In this document: one piece after another, positions 1 through 12,325 of the stretch
Position numbering within the stretch: the first letter of the stretch is position 1
Layout of the letters: every line of letters starts with the position of its first letter
Assembly: GCA_029582155.1 (NCBI GenBank)
Contig: CM055898.1
Coordinates: 37,519,458 to 37,583,457 of the forward strand
Source: Panopea generosa
Lineage: Eukaryota > Mollusca > Bivalvia > Adapedonta > Hiatellidae
Direction of reading: 5' to 3'
Length of the DNA stretch: 64,000 bases
Position numbers and translations under genes: made by a program
Notes under the pieces: generated by a model
Told to the model about the DNA's origin: nothing
Seen by the model: only the letters and a program-made list of their open reading frames with translations
The model's database searches: none

Positions 1-835
1 CTCGTTAAGTTGTATAGTTCCGTGGAAAGTTGAGAGAATTAAAGCAATTTTGCACTCTTGAAGCCATGATAGAGATATATTTTAAGTGAAGAAATACAGT
101 TTAAGTATTCGAAACTCATGTAAGAAAACCAAATGAATTGAATTAGAGTTGCTCTCCACCTTTCTACCTATTAAGCGTATTTTTGTCCAATTTCAGTTAA
201 CTACAGTAACGACTTCTACATGAACAAGGGCGATTTGTCAAAATGTACTAAGATATCTCGTAAAAGGTGAGAGCAAATATAATTATATCTAACCTGCCGT
301 TTATTTTTGGTAAAAGTCTTTACTCACATTCGGAAAGTCACATATCAGAATTGTAAGAAAACACTGTCTTCCTCTATTTTCTTCTATTATAGTGTATACT
401 ATAGACTCATATATATATTATATATATATATTTACCAAGTATTCATATTTGATACAGTAGTTAAGAAATAAAATGCCCATTAGGAAATGGGTAGCAATGC
501 ATTATACCATGGTCTTAATCTTTAAATGCATTTTTGACATATACTATAATAGCATTTTGCATGAAAACACAGGTCATTTATGTGTTAAACTATATATCGA
601 CTACCAACACAAATAAATGAAATATTAATTTAAAATTATTTATATCACCATTGTAAAAAAATAAAGCTATCTAATGAGCAAAATGAAAAAATATTAGAAA
701 GTAGTATTTATTGAATTGAAAATGTAGAATCTGCATGTTTCACCAATAAAGATATTACACCTATCAAGGTTCATGTTAACGTTGCTTCATATATGTATGT
801 TTGAATGTTAACCGTGTTTATATTATCCAACAACA

Positions 836-1340
836 AACATGACAACAATAATAGTACTTTTATTCGCCACCATCATATACTGCAACAAAAACAGTCGTGC
901 TTATGTTTCCCTATAATTATCCACCAAAGCAATAATTATAATTAGGTTTATATTCTCTGACGTCGTATACTACAACAATAATAGTGCTTGTATTCTCAGT
1001 CATCATGCACTACACCAATAATGGTGACTATATTCTCCATCATTCTTATGCTGCAACAACAACAGTCGTGCTTGTATATACACCATCATCATATGTGCAA
1101 CAAAAATAGTCGTGCTTGTATTCTCCATTATCATATACTGCAACAACAACAGTCGTTCTTGTATTCTCCGGTATTTTCTATATATTCTACAATATATATA
1201 TATTGAAACTCTAGTAATCGTACTTACATTGTCAAAAATCACACACTATACCAATAACACTCATCATGTGCTCTCACACTAGCTTCATTTTCTAGCAATA
1301 TTTAATGCAACAAAATTAGTTGTGCTGCTTTTATTTTCCA
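836..1340. repeat. Minisatellite of about 45 bp, CAACAA/TATTCTCC-rich (arm A)
   Basis: Repeated blocks of the form ACTGCAACAACAACAGTCG followed by TGCTTGTATTCTCCATCATCAT recur roughly every 40-60 bp with much divergence. The reverse complement of the same array lies at 30290-30680 in arm B, so the array predates the duplication. Short open frames on both strands here are by-products of the repeat. Confidence 0.8.
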
Positions 1341-1443
1341 ACGACATATACTGCAACAATTTAAAACAAGCATGTAAAAGTAGCTACTTTAATAATATAG
1401 TTAATAACATTGTCCTGACGCCATTGTTTATCTCTCACTCCAG

Positions 1444-2538
1444 ATTTGAATGGATAGTACGCTCTCTGGTAGTTGGTCTCCGCAAAGACATACAAGCACT
1501 GATACGCGGTGAAACGACAAGGTAAACTATTTTCCGACAATAAAAAAGTGTATATTAATAAAAACAAATCATAGATATTTAACACGTTTATAAATTGATG
1601 TTATCAAACCTGCGACACGCGATCCATAAAATGTATACGTTAATGATAACTAGGGAATTATCTATTTTAATGATTGTCATGACGATTTTTATGTAAATAG
1701 TGTTATGTCAGCTGAAGTAATACTGTAACAATCTTTGTTTGTTCCCATTATTTTAATTGTTTTACAGTCATACTAAAGCGCACGTATTTGCTTTACGTCT
1801 TATGACATTACTGGAAGGCGGTATGACTGAATTTGAAACGATATTCAACAATGCAGATCTTATAAGAAATAAACTTCGACCGGAAGACAAACGGGTGAGT
1901 TATTGTTGTTGATTAACACACAATCGATCAATACTGTCGTCAGTTATTGTTTCACTATCGCACATCATTAAAACATAAAGCACGATTTAATATACATATT
2001 TATTTCTTACATTGTTACACTGTCATTTAAACTTTAATGAATTCTATTAACATATGTGCAGTTTCTAAAATATAGTTCAAAATACGTTTCCCTTTTTAGT
2101 ATTAGTTCCTACTTAAACATCAACCATTATCTCAATCAAACCATGCAACTAAACTACGCCCCCCCCCCCCACTTTCCAAGGTATCCTACGATCTTTAACC
2201 TCTCGCATCACAAAGTAAATTTTCCGCTCCCCATCTAACCTGTCCTATTTAAAGGCCTCGCTAGAATCCTATACAGTCGCACCTTGACCATTAAAAATAC
2301 ATAAGCCAGGGCTTCATCTCTGAATGCTTACATTTGGTTAATTATCAACATGTAAAACTCTTCGGAATTGATCACCTGTCACTCACTTATTGTATACACC
2401 CAGTCAAAAGGAGTACCATACATTTTTAACATGACATTTGGTTTTAGTTAATACACTATATTTCGCTTTAACAAGTACTCGCCGTCAATCATCTGGACAT
2501 CTACTAAGAGTGTGTCCATTTTAGCTTTATTGCAAAAG

Positions 2539-2588
<50 letters not shown>

Positions 2589-3671
2589 GGAGATAATTAA
2601 ATTCACAACAACGGAATTTACGATTTATAGGATATTTTCAGATGCTCATTCACAATGCATGATATATATATGGAGATAATTATTTGTGAATAACCAAGAC
2701 ATAAATGTACAGACCAGACTACGGCGAGTGCGCCCAGCTACAATGCAAACCATAGATACAATATCAAGGTCTCTGCCAAACCAATAAATTTGGTGTCGAC
2801 CATGACTTATATACTATGGAATTACATGCAACACATCTGGACAGGGTGGACAAATTTACATACATGAAGTGATAGCTTTAAATGAGTAGGATCCAGTTAA
2901 GGATTCATGACTACTCACAAACTATATAAAGGACAGTTTTATAAACCCGTTGGATCATATAGATACAGTAAATTCATATATATTTAATCTCCCTTTATGA
3001 AATTAAATATATATGAATTCACTGTATCTATTGTCTACATTGTCAATTGCACCTTAGCTAATATAACGTTACATTGTCAATGGCGAACTTGCACCTTAGC
3101 TTATACATCGATACAATGTCAATGGCGGACATGCACACCTTAGCTTATATATCGATACATTGTCAATGGCGAACTTGCACCTAAGCTTATATATCAAAAC
3201 ATTGTCAATGGCGAACTTGCACCTTAGCTGATATATCGATACAATGTCAACGGCGAACTTTCACCTTAGCTAATATATCGATACATTGTCAATGGCGAAC
3301 TTTCACCTTAGCTAATATATCGATACATTGTCAATGGCGAACTTTCACCTTAGCTAATATATCGATATATTGTCAATGGCGAACTTGCACATTCGCTTAT
3401 ACATGTATATCGATATATTAGCATTGGTGACCTTGCATATTATGTAATATATCGATACATTGTCAATGGTGTACTTGTATATTGAAATTGTTATTGCAGA
3501 TCATTTTTCATATCATTACGTTTTAAATAATATTTATATGGATGCTAAATACGAAATTTGTGTTTGTAGAGCTTCACAATGGATCCGAGAGAAATCGACT
3601 GGGAAGCATACATACGACTGAATTGCACACTGGTAGCCAATGAATACGAAGACAGAATAAAGAAACATTGA
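1444..3671 (+). CDS. Fatty acyl-CoA reductase, C-terminal exons (partial gene, 5' part outside the window)
   Basis: Three exons fit canonical splice sites and compatible phases: 1444-1521 (after CTCCAG, before GTAAAC), 1768-1894 (after TTTTACAG, before GTGAGT) and 3570-3671 (after TTTGTAG), with TGA at 3669-3671. Exons two and three encode the FAR C-terminal (Sterile-type) domain: KAHVFALRL, then LRPEDKRSFTMDPREIDWEAYI, matching the family pattern L-x-PEDK-x-F-x-x-D-x-R-x-x-D/H-W-x-x-Y. FARs reduce fatty acyl-CoA to fatty alcohol with NADPH, usually at peroxisome or ER membranes. The usual G-x-K/R-K-Y-x-L tail after YI is replaced by a short end, KKH. The first small exon is the least certain. 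The last intron contains a (TA)n tract, a short inverted-repeat element and the 42-bp array. The catalytic half would lie left of the window. I cannot tell whether it is expressed. Confidence 0.7.
2159..2170. repeat. Poly(C) run
   Basis: An uninterrupted run of about 12 C inside the last FAR intron of arm A. It is a simple mononucleotide tract with no other sign of function. Confidence 0.8.
2540..2584. repeat. (TA)n microsatellite
   Basis: A run of alternating TA about 45 bp long directly precedes the AAAGGGAGATAATTAAATTC end of a putative short element. (TA)n tracts often flank or serve as targets of small DNA elements. Confidence 0.85.
2582..2999. mobile_element. Putative short inverted-repeat element with ATAAAGGGAGAT ends
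   Basis: The left edge ATAAAGGGAGATAATTAAAT and the reverse complement of the right edge (ATAAAGGGAGATTAAATATA) share about 12 exact bases and further partial similarity, giving an element of about 420 bp. There is no coding capacity. A related AAGGGAGACAACTC stands at 10311. Target duplications are not clear because the left flank is a (TA)n run. It lies in the last FAR intron of arm A, and I do not see a counterpart in arm B. Confidence 0.45.
2961..3029. repeat. Near-perfect hairpin, 28-bp arms
   Basis: AGATACAGTAAATTCATATA continuing to 2988 is the reverse complement, with one mismatch, of the sequence ending GAATTCACTGTATCT at 3029. The loop is about 12 nt and contains CTCCCTTTATGA. The hairpin straddles the right end of the putative element at 2582-2999 and the start of the 42-bp array. 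Confidence 0.8.
3028..3500. repeat. 42-bp tandem array (ATCGATACATTGTCAATGGC unit), arm A
   Basis: About ten copies of a 42-bp unit containing ATCGATACATTGTCAATGGC followed by GAACTTGCACCTTAGCTAAT. Its reverse complement forms the longer array at 27930-28900 and 29250-29400 in arm B. It lies within the last FAR intron just upstream of the terminal exon, an arrangement conserved in both arms. Confidence 0.9.
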
Positions 3672-4348
3672 AATTGATGAGACAAGGAAGGATGAGCTGT
3701 AACACGTGATCGAAATGATACTGACCTTTGACAAGTCAATGGAAATAACCAAAATATTATTTGAATTACTCGAATGCGACCTGCCAATTATGAATATTAA
3801 TCTATTATTAAAATTAAATTATTACAAAATGCACAAAGTGGGCATATGGAATAGATCTATACAATACAATTTAGAAATTATTTCTTTTGAATGATGAATT
3901 TGATTTCTTTCAATAAATATTATGTTTAACTGTACATAAACTTTAACATAAGCATATCCTAAATATTATAAAACATGTATCTATATTAAAACAATAAATG
4001 GTCTTATACATACCTTTGAAAATTGTTAACAGTATTCATTCATCCCATTCGGTCTTTGTTTAGGCAAATGCGTAACGCTGTACGAGGTAGAAATATGTTT
4101 CTTTAAAATTATGATTATTCTGCCTGAACGAAACTCACATGGTCTTTCATGTAATGGCATAGGTAAGAATTGACAACTTTCTTGATTAAGAGCGCATTGT
4201 CTGTCCATAATCAACGCTCACCATATTTCAATGAAAATTATGTAATGAGCACAAAAAGGCAAGAACGCCAATAGTCATACAAGATATTATGTTAACCCGA
4301 TCATAAAAAAACAGAGGAAGACAAAAGGAATTGCAGAAACGTTTTTAA

Positions 4349-5149
4349 GGTAGTTCGCGACGTTCCTATCGGATATTTTGACATCTGGCGTAATTGATAA
4401 AATATCTGTACACTTGATCTATGAAATCTAAGCTTTCGTTTAAGCTTTGTTTTTTTGTTAATATATTACCGTTATATCTCGATACAGCATCACCTAGTGA
4501 TACATAGTTTTCTGAAAAATGCTGTTTTTCTCTTGTAAAATAATCAATATTAATTCAACATTGCTTTTAATAACATTCGTTAAATTACTTATTTTATTTC
4601 TTGTGTTAAGATTTTTACTGTCATGCAAAAAACAACAACTACTATTTGTTTTACCTTTACATCTAATCATTACGCCCTGGTTGATATAAACGAAGGTTTA
4701 TAAACACGGAATTTTGAACATTTACGGCTGATTGCGCAAAAACGCTCTGGTACAAGTTCTTGAATTTCATATATTATGCTTAACTTTACTTATTTCACTT
4801 AAATATGAACAAATAAAAAAGAGTAATTTTGCGGAATCAAGCGTGAATGATCAAAACATTTGCATTTTAATCAACTAGGGCATATCGAGTAATAATCTTA
4901 TCACAGGAAATAAAATATGTAATTTAATAACGTTATTAAAACAATTATCAATTAAAAATTAACCATTTTATAAGGAAAACGGTGAAAAGCTTCCGAAAAA
5001 CACGAACCGCTAAGGTTAACGAGATTCTATGGTACTGTATTTAAATAAAAAAGATAAAACAAACGATAATACTTCTTAGTATAAGTGTACACATTTTTTA
5101 TTATTTACGCCAGGTGTCAAACAATTCGATAGGAACGCTGCAAACTGCC
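4349..5149. mobile_element. Non-autonomous TTAA-flanked DNA element (piggyBac-like target site), 801 bp
   Basis: The left end, after TTAA at 4345-4348, reads GGTAGTTCGCGACGTTCCTA. The reverse complement of the right end, followed on the plus strand by TCAA, reads GGCAGTTTGCAGCGTTCCTA. Similarity between the ends extends about 75 bp inward through a TTTGACAYCTGGCGTAA stretch. The homologous site in arm B (about 26395-26430) lacks the element and joins the two flanks at a T-run plus TCAA, so this is a real insertion. No transposase frame is present, so it would have to be mobilised in trans. A related copy is at 61010-61480. The piggyBac assignment rests only on the TTAA target. Confidence 0.75.
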
Positions 5150-7887
5150 TCAAATTGAAGTTGTTGTTGAATTGGACGAGAATTACGGTAGTTTTGTAAT
5201 AATAATTTAGAAAATTTTACGTAATTTATTGAACATTTCTATTGCACTTCTTGATAGATTTTTTTATGTAGATTTCTGTTAAATGATTGCATGTGGAGCA
5301 TTTTATGTCTATATTATCTTGAGGATATGAAAGAAACAAAGTACGTAATACTATTTAAGAAAGAACATACTAGAATACTCAATGTCTCATGTCAGATGTC
5401 TCATGTCAGATATAACATTAACACGTTACCGTTCCACAACAATAGTATACTTAATAGCCACATTGAATAAGTTCTTCAATATCAATTGAACAGAAATAAT
5501 AAAATAAAAAAAACGAGCCGCTGCACAATACGCATTTATTGTGAATGTCACTTGTAAATAATAAAATTTCCCTTTCCCTTGAAAATAACGACTTTCATGG
5601 AAGCATATAAAACTTGCCTCTTTCGACAAAATCTTTATAAAATAACATATAAGGAATTGATGATTTGACATATCAATCATTCAAATAATAAGCCTCTAAT
5701 TTCCTATTTGAAAAATGTAAATTTTTGTAATAGTAACTACTCCAACATTTTTAAATACAATTTGCTGAGAATTGTTTCATTTTGTGATGAATTCCATTGT
5801 GCAAAGAAAGAATTTTGATTTGTGTAACATTTGTATAAAATAAAGGTCAATGTAAAATATATGTTTATTAACCAAGCTGATGAAGCATTGGCATACAACA
5901 TTTATACATACAACACTAACAATGTATCATTGCAACTCTGGAGAAACAGATAGTATATAACATATTATACAGTATAGTTCATATCATTACAATTTGTATT
6001 TCTGAGATGAACAGAAGTTAGGATATCTAAAAACGAGATTTTGCGAGTTATTTCGTGAATTCGCTAGATTTCTTAACATCTCAATCTGTTGCTTTTTCAA
6101 CTCTATATACGTCTTTGGAAACACAGACAAAACCAAGAAAATAACATAACATAATAATATTTTTATGCAATAAGTTCAGGATGAATAATAAATAATGAAT
6201 ATTCACTACCACAATCTTTTATCGCCGTAAGCACTTTTCTATCTACGACCTTTATTGCATATGCTCCACTTCTTAAAAAAAAAACAGAAATAAAAGAAAA
6301 CTCTAGGGTCAAATACGGGGTGACATTCTATAACCCTGACAAAATAAGCAATTATTATTTGTAAAATATAACTATGCTCCTAAAAATGTTTATCTTCATA
6401 TAAATCGGCGCTGGCACAGTTATAATGCGACTGTTTTGTCATCACCTAAACGTAAAGTATATTGAATCACATAATTTCTAACGTATTTGTTTTCTTTCTA
6501 TATTACAGCCTTTACAAAAGGTAACCATTAAAACATATTTTATAGATTCCGCTATTAAGTCTTGAAGACGGTGCAGTTTTAGTAAAAACATTAGTGCTGG
6601 CAACGATAAATGAGTAATATTTAAAATAATTCTTCTTAAGATAACATACGTACACCCTGAAGACAAATAGCTTAAAAAGTTGTCCATTTGATACAATGAA
6701 ATTGATTTAGCAAAAACATTTCTCTATATAATCTTATTCTTTAACAGTTGTAAAGTACTGTCTACATTGTTAAATATAACAATGTATGTAAACATCTTAC
6801 AACTGCAAGCTATTATCATAGCTATGTTGCCATATACATATAATTTTATTGCAATTAATTAATTTTGGTTTCAATTTAACATGAAGCTATAGTTAGCACA
6901 AACTTACAATGAATTAGAGCTTTGTTTCATTTGTTTTATCTAATTCATATTTCTTAAACACGACCAAAACTAGTGTTATCTATTTACATATAATTTTTGA
7001 CGGATCAGTATTTACATTATTTTCATTTAGTTTATTACATCAGCTGAACATCTGAATGCTAGTACATGAATTTATATTCTGTTTAACGTGTGCTAATGAA
7101 CATAACCTGTAGCAGAATGATTTAAATATATGATTGATAAATGGAGATTTTCTGAACACATTGTAGAGCATTGCCCCCGTTACTATTGTTCTAACATGTT
7201 TGTATATTATGTAATTAAAGGTTTGAAGATTTGTTCTCATTTGATAGGTACTTGGAGAGATGTTCATAGAATTTTAAGACATCTTGTTAACAATGCAAAT
7301 GAATAACGAGAACTGTTGTCATTAACTAAAAAAAACAAAAACAGTTAGCTTAACTCTTATAAATAGTTAATTAAACTGTTTGTTTCCGTTACTGAAAAAT
7401 GATTCCCTTTTTGGTGTTTGTAATTCTTGTGATTGACGTCGCTCGTGAAATCACATTCACAAATGTTCGCATTCAATGTAAGAAAAAACAACACCAATAT
7501 AAACTCTATAACACATAATATGTTACAAAGGCAGAACTAAATTCTTTTCTAAAGAGTCAGCGCTCAAAAACATCAAATACAAACCGCTATTCATAGTGTA
7601 AGTAATTCGGAAACAAATCACATTCAATATACGATGTTGTCCCAGTAAATTTTAGAATTTGCATAATGCATCGAAACTTAAATACACATTATATCCATTT
7701 TTTTTTCTAACATTTAAAACGCCATTTCTATGTATGTTAAATTATATATAAAGATAAACTTTCTACTAAAACTACAATGACGCCATTTAACGCCGAACGG
7801 TGCACACTAACGTCAAACCTGGAACTAACAACATTTACAGTTTACATACTCTCGAATTCATTAACATTTCGCTGACCACCAACTGTC
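5150..7887. other. Non-coding part of arm A, conserved with arms B and C
   Basis: No gene is recognised. Anchors include 5160-5230 (with 26330-26400 and 60950-61000), 5850-5950 (with 23312-23390 and about 59298-59375), 6090-6130 (with 23100 and 58680, TTTTCTTGGTTCTGT on the other strand), 6480-6600 (with about 22660-22830) and 7780-7880 (with 21290-21400 and 59670-59780). The piece at 6478-6696 keeps a 72-codon open frame on the minus strand that resembles the frame at 22629-22865; see findings. Confidence 0.6.
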
Positions 7888-8493
7888 TTTTAAAGTCAGT
7901 CACTCAGTAATTATTAATTTTATTTGTTTGATATAATAATATTTTACAGCCAAGATATAATGCATCTGTAAGATATAAGTTATAAAGCGAATGGTCATTA
8001 GTATACAGTGATGTCTGTATTTGGAAAACCATGGGTGCATGGAGGACACTTCTTATGAGTGATGGGCTGTCAGCAGTATAACGTGTGTCCAATTTGATAT
8101 AGCGTAAACAAGTCTTAAAATAGAGATGTAATCTTGTGTTATGATTAGTTCGCGGTCACTAAAGCGAACATATGTCAAGCATGTACATGAAAAACATGAA
8201 TTGTATATTAATTAGCTGACTTTTATGACATTAAGTGTGCATTACAGATGATTAAAAAGTTAGGGTTTTAGTTTCAGTTGGGATTGGAGAGGCAGATATT
8301 TAGGTCTTGGTGTTTAGGCAGTGAGATTCGTGTTTAGGCTCGAAGATGGGGATGTTGTCTGAACTATGTTTTGATACGTATATCGTGTTTAAGTAGTGAC
8401 CATTGCAGTTTAAATGAAAGATGTAATAATATAGAATAAATATATATCGAAAAGGAACTGCGCTTTCTTTTAGTTAGTCTGTGATATTGGAAA
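7888..8493. mobile_element. Putative 606-bp insertion private to arm A
   Basis: Arm B reads without interruption from CTGACCACCAATTGTC (complement of about 21285) to TCTCATACTCTCACC (complement of about 21255). In arm A the same landmarks are separated by about 606 bp and flanked by a 7-bp direct repeat AACTGTC (7881-7887 and 8494-8500). No terminal inverted repeats or coding sequence are obvious, so the class is unknown. Confidence 0.5.
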
Positions 8494-8540
8494 AACTGTC
8501 AAATTTGTTTTACGTAACTCTCATACTCTCACCCGTTCTC

Positions 8541-11209
8541 CAGTACAGCTCCTCACATCCTATATTTTACATGATAATGATGGAAAAACGTATTGATGCA
8601 TAAAATAAAATACAGAAATATATCACTGTTTAAATGTGTTTACTTTTCTTAAAATAAATATTAGAATGTAGTTCATCGATTCATTATGTTCTTGTATTTG
8701 CTATTTTGAATACGTAAAAGTGTGAATATTGATCATTTTACGATGGGCGTATGTATACCCTATACCACACATAGTATTTGCGTTAACAAATGTTCTAGGA
8801 ATTTGAATAATTTTGAACAAATCATAAACATGCATCAAATAAATAGGGGTCAATATGCACGACACGTTAAAATAGAATAACACATCAGCTTTAATTTATC
8901 TTACAGAACCATATAACAATCTACGTGTAACAAATTGGTAAAATGGCAAATTGTTTTCTTTTGAATTCAATCACGGAAAGAAAAAAAATGAATGTAGGAC
9001 TAAAAAGGTTTTACAGGCTAGCCTTTTGTATTATAATGTTCGGTCTACAGTATATCAAATGCTACAGACTAAAACAATTAAGAATTAGCGTCAACGATAG
9101 AAGAAATATATATGTCGATCAGGTTTAAAAGCCTACGAATATATACAAGCATAAATTAGACATTATTGAAGAAAACCTTTTTGTTGTTTAATGAAAAAAG
9201 TCTGTTCTATATATGAAAAGAATATCTTGAACAAACAAGAATGGATGTTAATGACCTTATGGTATTGAACAATTAAATAAACTATCCCGTTAACATAAAA
9301 CTATGTTTAATGGGACTGTTCATTATGAACTTCAAAACATCTTACCAATAAAGTTTAAAAACACGGCATATACAAATGATATTGGTTGTTGTTTTGAGAT
9401 TCCTTTATAATTCATTTGTAAAGGAGTACTTATTTACATAGATATGCAAAGTAACATTATGAAACACCATAATGCATAAATGGACCGATTTAAAGAATAT
9501 GTTCAACAAAATAGGTATACTTATTCGTATTTAAAAAACACAAGTCAAAGATTGTTTTTACGAATATTAATTAACATTTAAGACTAACTATGTATAAAAA
9601 AAACATATTATGGTTTCAATAGTGAAATATTATTTATGTATTTTTTTATAAATATATATCAGGCAAATTCAAAAAACCTAGGCGTTAAATTAGACGTTAT
9701 TATAATATAAAGTAAAAAAATCATTTCAGTGTTTCATTCATATCATCAAATTACTTTCGAAAATCTTAAAAAAAAATGTAAAAATGCTCTTTTTAAAAAA
9801 TATCATTGCATTATTGAAACATCTGTAGGTGTCACAGCTTTTTTTCATACGCAAAATCCTTACAAAGTATAGGAAACGGGTCTCTAAAGTATAAGGATAT
9901 ACGCAAATTGTTTTGAATGGAATAACGTGTTATTTCACTAATATTAATAACACGTATAAATATTAATAACACGTGAAAAAAAGTTTATTATAGACAGAAA
10001 CGACTATTCCTACTTTGCATTACCACACAAATAATTAGTTTGATGTATACACTTATAATCATTACAACACTTCATATTGATTAAATATTACTTTAGGTTG
10101 GAGATAAACTAGATATAGTCTGTTTTAACAAAAGTTATAAGACACATTTAAATCATAAATATTGTTTTGAGGAAAGATCGCTTGTGGAAACACATTTCGG
10201 ATTTCTGTACACCAATCAAGGGAGGACATTGTTTCTGTAAATTCAAAAGGTGCTATTTTCGGATAAATTGTTGTTGTGGAATTAAATGACTTATTTCTTT
10301 AGTTTATATTAAGGGAGACAACTCTAGTCAATATATATATGTATATTTACAGACGAATGTTCTCTTTTACAAAACAATCATCGGATGTGTTTTATCTATA
10401 TAAAAGGAGATCCATATTCATAATGTCACACAGGAATGTTCGTCTGTTCCAGTATGGCAGTTGCGAAATAAATGGTTAGTTTTACACAGAGGATTGTACG
10501 TCGTAACAGATGCTTGTTCTACTATGAAATCGATTGAAATCGTATGAAATCTTATAAACAGACTATTGGATTACTCAAATCAGTTTACAGTGGAATATAC
10601 CTCACTTATTTTATTGGTATATGTTTTAATAAAACGCAATAAAATGCGATTTTTTTCATCTCTAGCACTTCTTACGGAAAACTGACACTGTGGAAATTCC
10701 TTGTATTTTTTGAAAGGCCTTCATGGGAATCAATTTATCTCAATTTGATAATGTTTTTAATTTATTTGTCTTGGTATTCAAACGTACATCCGGCAGTATA
10801 ACAGCATTGACCAATCTCCTGAAATAGAAATTCCATGAGAATACATGTGCATAATACGGACAATGCCCGTTCAGTAGAAACATATCTTCAGACAAGAAGT
10901 AAACGACAGTCGGGCGCTAATTAAATATTTAATAACATGATGTACCAAATCGTCTAATGGATTGGGTTATGTGAAACGTATTTTCCAAAATGGGACTTAA
11001 ATAGCGCAATGAAACCAACGAAATGTAATTTATACAACGAAATGGATAACCCAAATCGCTACTTTTACGCTTATTTTTCAGGGAGGGAATTTTATCAGAT
11101 GCTCATTATCAGTTTGTTTATTGATTTCTGACATCTCAGATTAATACAATTATATGGTTATTCAGGTGACACCTATTTCAGATTATCTAGTAAACAAGGG
11201 ACGGGCAAG
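8541..11209. other. AT-rich stretch, no gene seen
   Basis: I find no coding similarity, RNA gene or long tandem repeat. Small items are a twofold repeat of ATATTAATAACACGT near 9940-9975 and the molluscan-repeat-like motif AAGGGAGACAACTC at 10311. Several short open frames are consistent with chance. Confidence 0.6.
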
Positions 11210-12325
11210 TGGTCGCCCTTCTGAAACTGTAGCGCCCCGATGATGCCTGCGTAACTATTAAATATAGGAAGGCCAATAAATCACCGTCCTGAAACACACG
11301 TTCCACTAGGATGCCTATATATCTGGTAAATATAGGAAAGCCAAGAAATCACATTCCTGAAGCAGTAGTTTCAGTAGGATGCCTTTATAACTGGCAAATA
11401 TAGACATGCCAAGAAAGCACCTTCCTTAAGCAGTAGTTCCGCTAGGATGCCGATATATCTGGTAAATATAGTAAAGCCAAGAAATCACATTCCTGAAGCA
11501 GTAGTTTCAGTAGGATGCTTTATATCTGGTTAATATAGAAATGTCAAAAAAGCAGTAGTTCCGCTAGGATGCCTATATATCTGATAAATATAAGAAAGCC
11601 AAGAAAAAATCACCTTGCAGAAGCAGTAGTTCCACTAGGATGCCTCTATATCTGGTAAATGTAGGAAAGCCATGAAATCACTGTCCTGAAGCAGCAGTTT
11701 CACTTAGATGCCTCTATATCTGGTAAATATAGGAAAGCCAAAAAATCACTGTCCTGAAGCAGTTGTTTCACTTAGATGCTTATATATAGTGTATATATAG
11801 GAAAGCCAAGAATTCATCGTCCTTAAACAGTAGTTCCACTAGGATACCTCCATATCTTGTAAATAAAGGAAAGCATAGAAATCATCGTCCTAAAGCAGTA
11901 GTTTCACTTAGATGCCATTATATCTGGTAAATAAAGGAAAACCAAGAAATCATCGTCCTGAAACAGAAGTTTCGCTAGGATGCCTTTACATGTGGTAAAT
12001 AAAGAAAAAACAAGAAATCATCGTCCTGAAACAGTAGTTTCGCTAGGATGCCTTTATATGTGGTAAATACAGGACAGCAAATAATTCACTGTTCTGAAAC
12101 AGAAGTTCCACTAGGATGACTATATATCTGTAAGAGTAAGGAAGGCCAAGCAGTAGTTCAACGAGGATGCCTATATAACTGGTGAATATATGAAAGTCAA
12201 GATATCACCTTTCTGAAGCGGACATTCCACCATGATATCTATGTATCTGGTAAAAATAGGAAAGACAAGCAGTAGTTCCACGAAGATGTCTATATAACTG
12301 GTAAATGTAGGAAATACCGTTCAGT
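11210..12325. repeat. 67-bp minisatellite array
   Basis: About 16-17 diverged copies of a unit containing AGGAAAGCCAAGAAATCACC, CTGAAGCAGTAGTTCCACTA and GGATGCCTATATATCTGGTA. Period is about 67 bp, with some shortened units near 11520-11560 and 12130-12320. The array is unique in the window and lies outside the three duplicated arms. No long frame survives through it. Confidence 0.9.

Larger units (their letters stand above)
1..8540 (-). repeat. Arm A of a three-copy segmental duplication (inverted relative to arms B and C)
   Basis: The reverse complement of this stretch matches 21240-31498 through a series of ordered anchors. Position 1 matches 31498 (AGTTCCGTGGAAAGTTGAG and its complement), the minisatellite at 836-1340 matches 30290-30680, the terminal FAR exon at 3570 matches 27842, 5160-5230 matches 26330-26400, and 7320-7880 matches 21290-21860. 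Identity is visibly imperfect, with many small indels and private insertions, so the duplication is not recent. The homology begins at the first base, so the arm probably continues to the left of the window. The right edge near 8540 is where I lose similarity. Exact limits need a dot plot. Confidence 0.8.
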
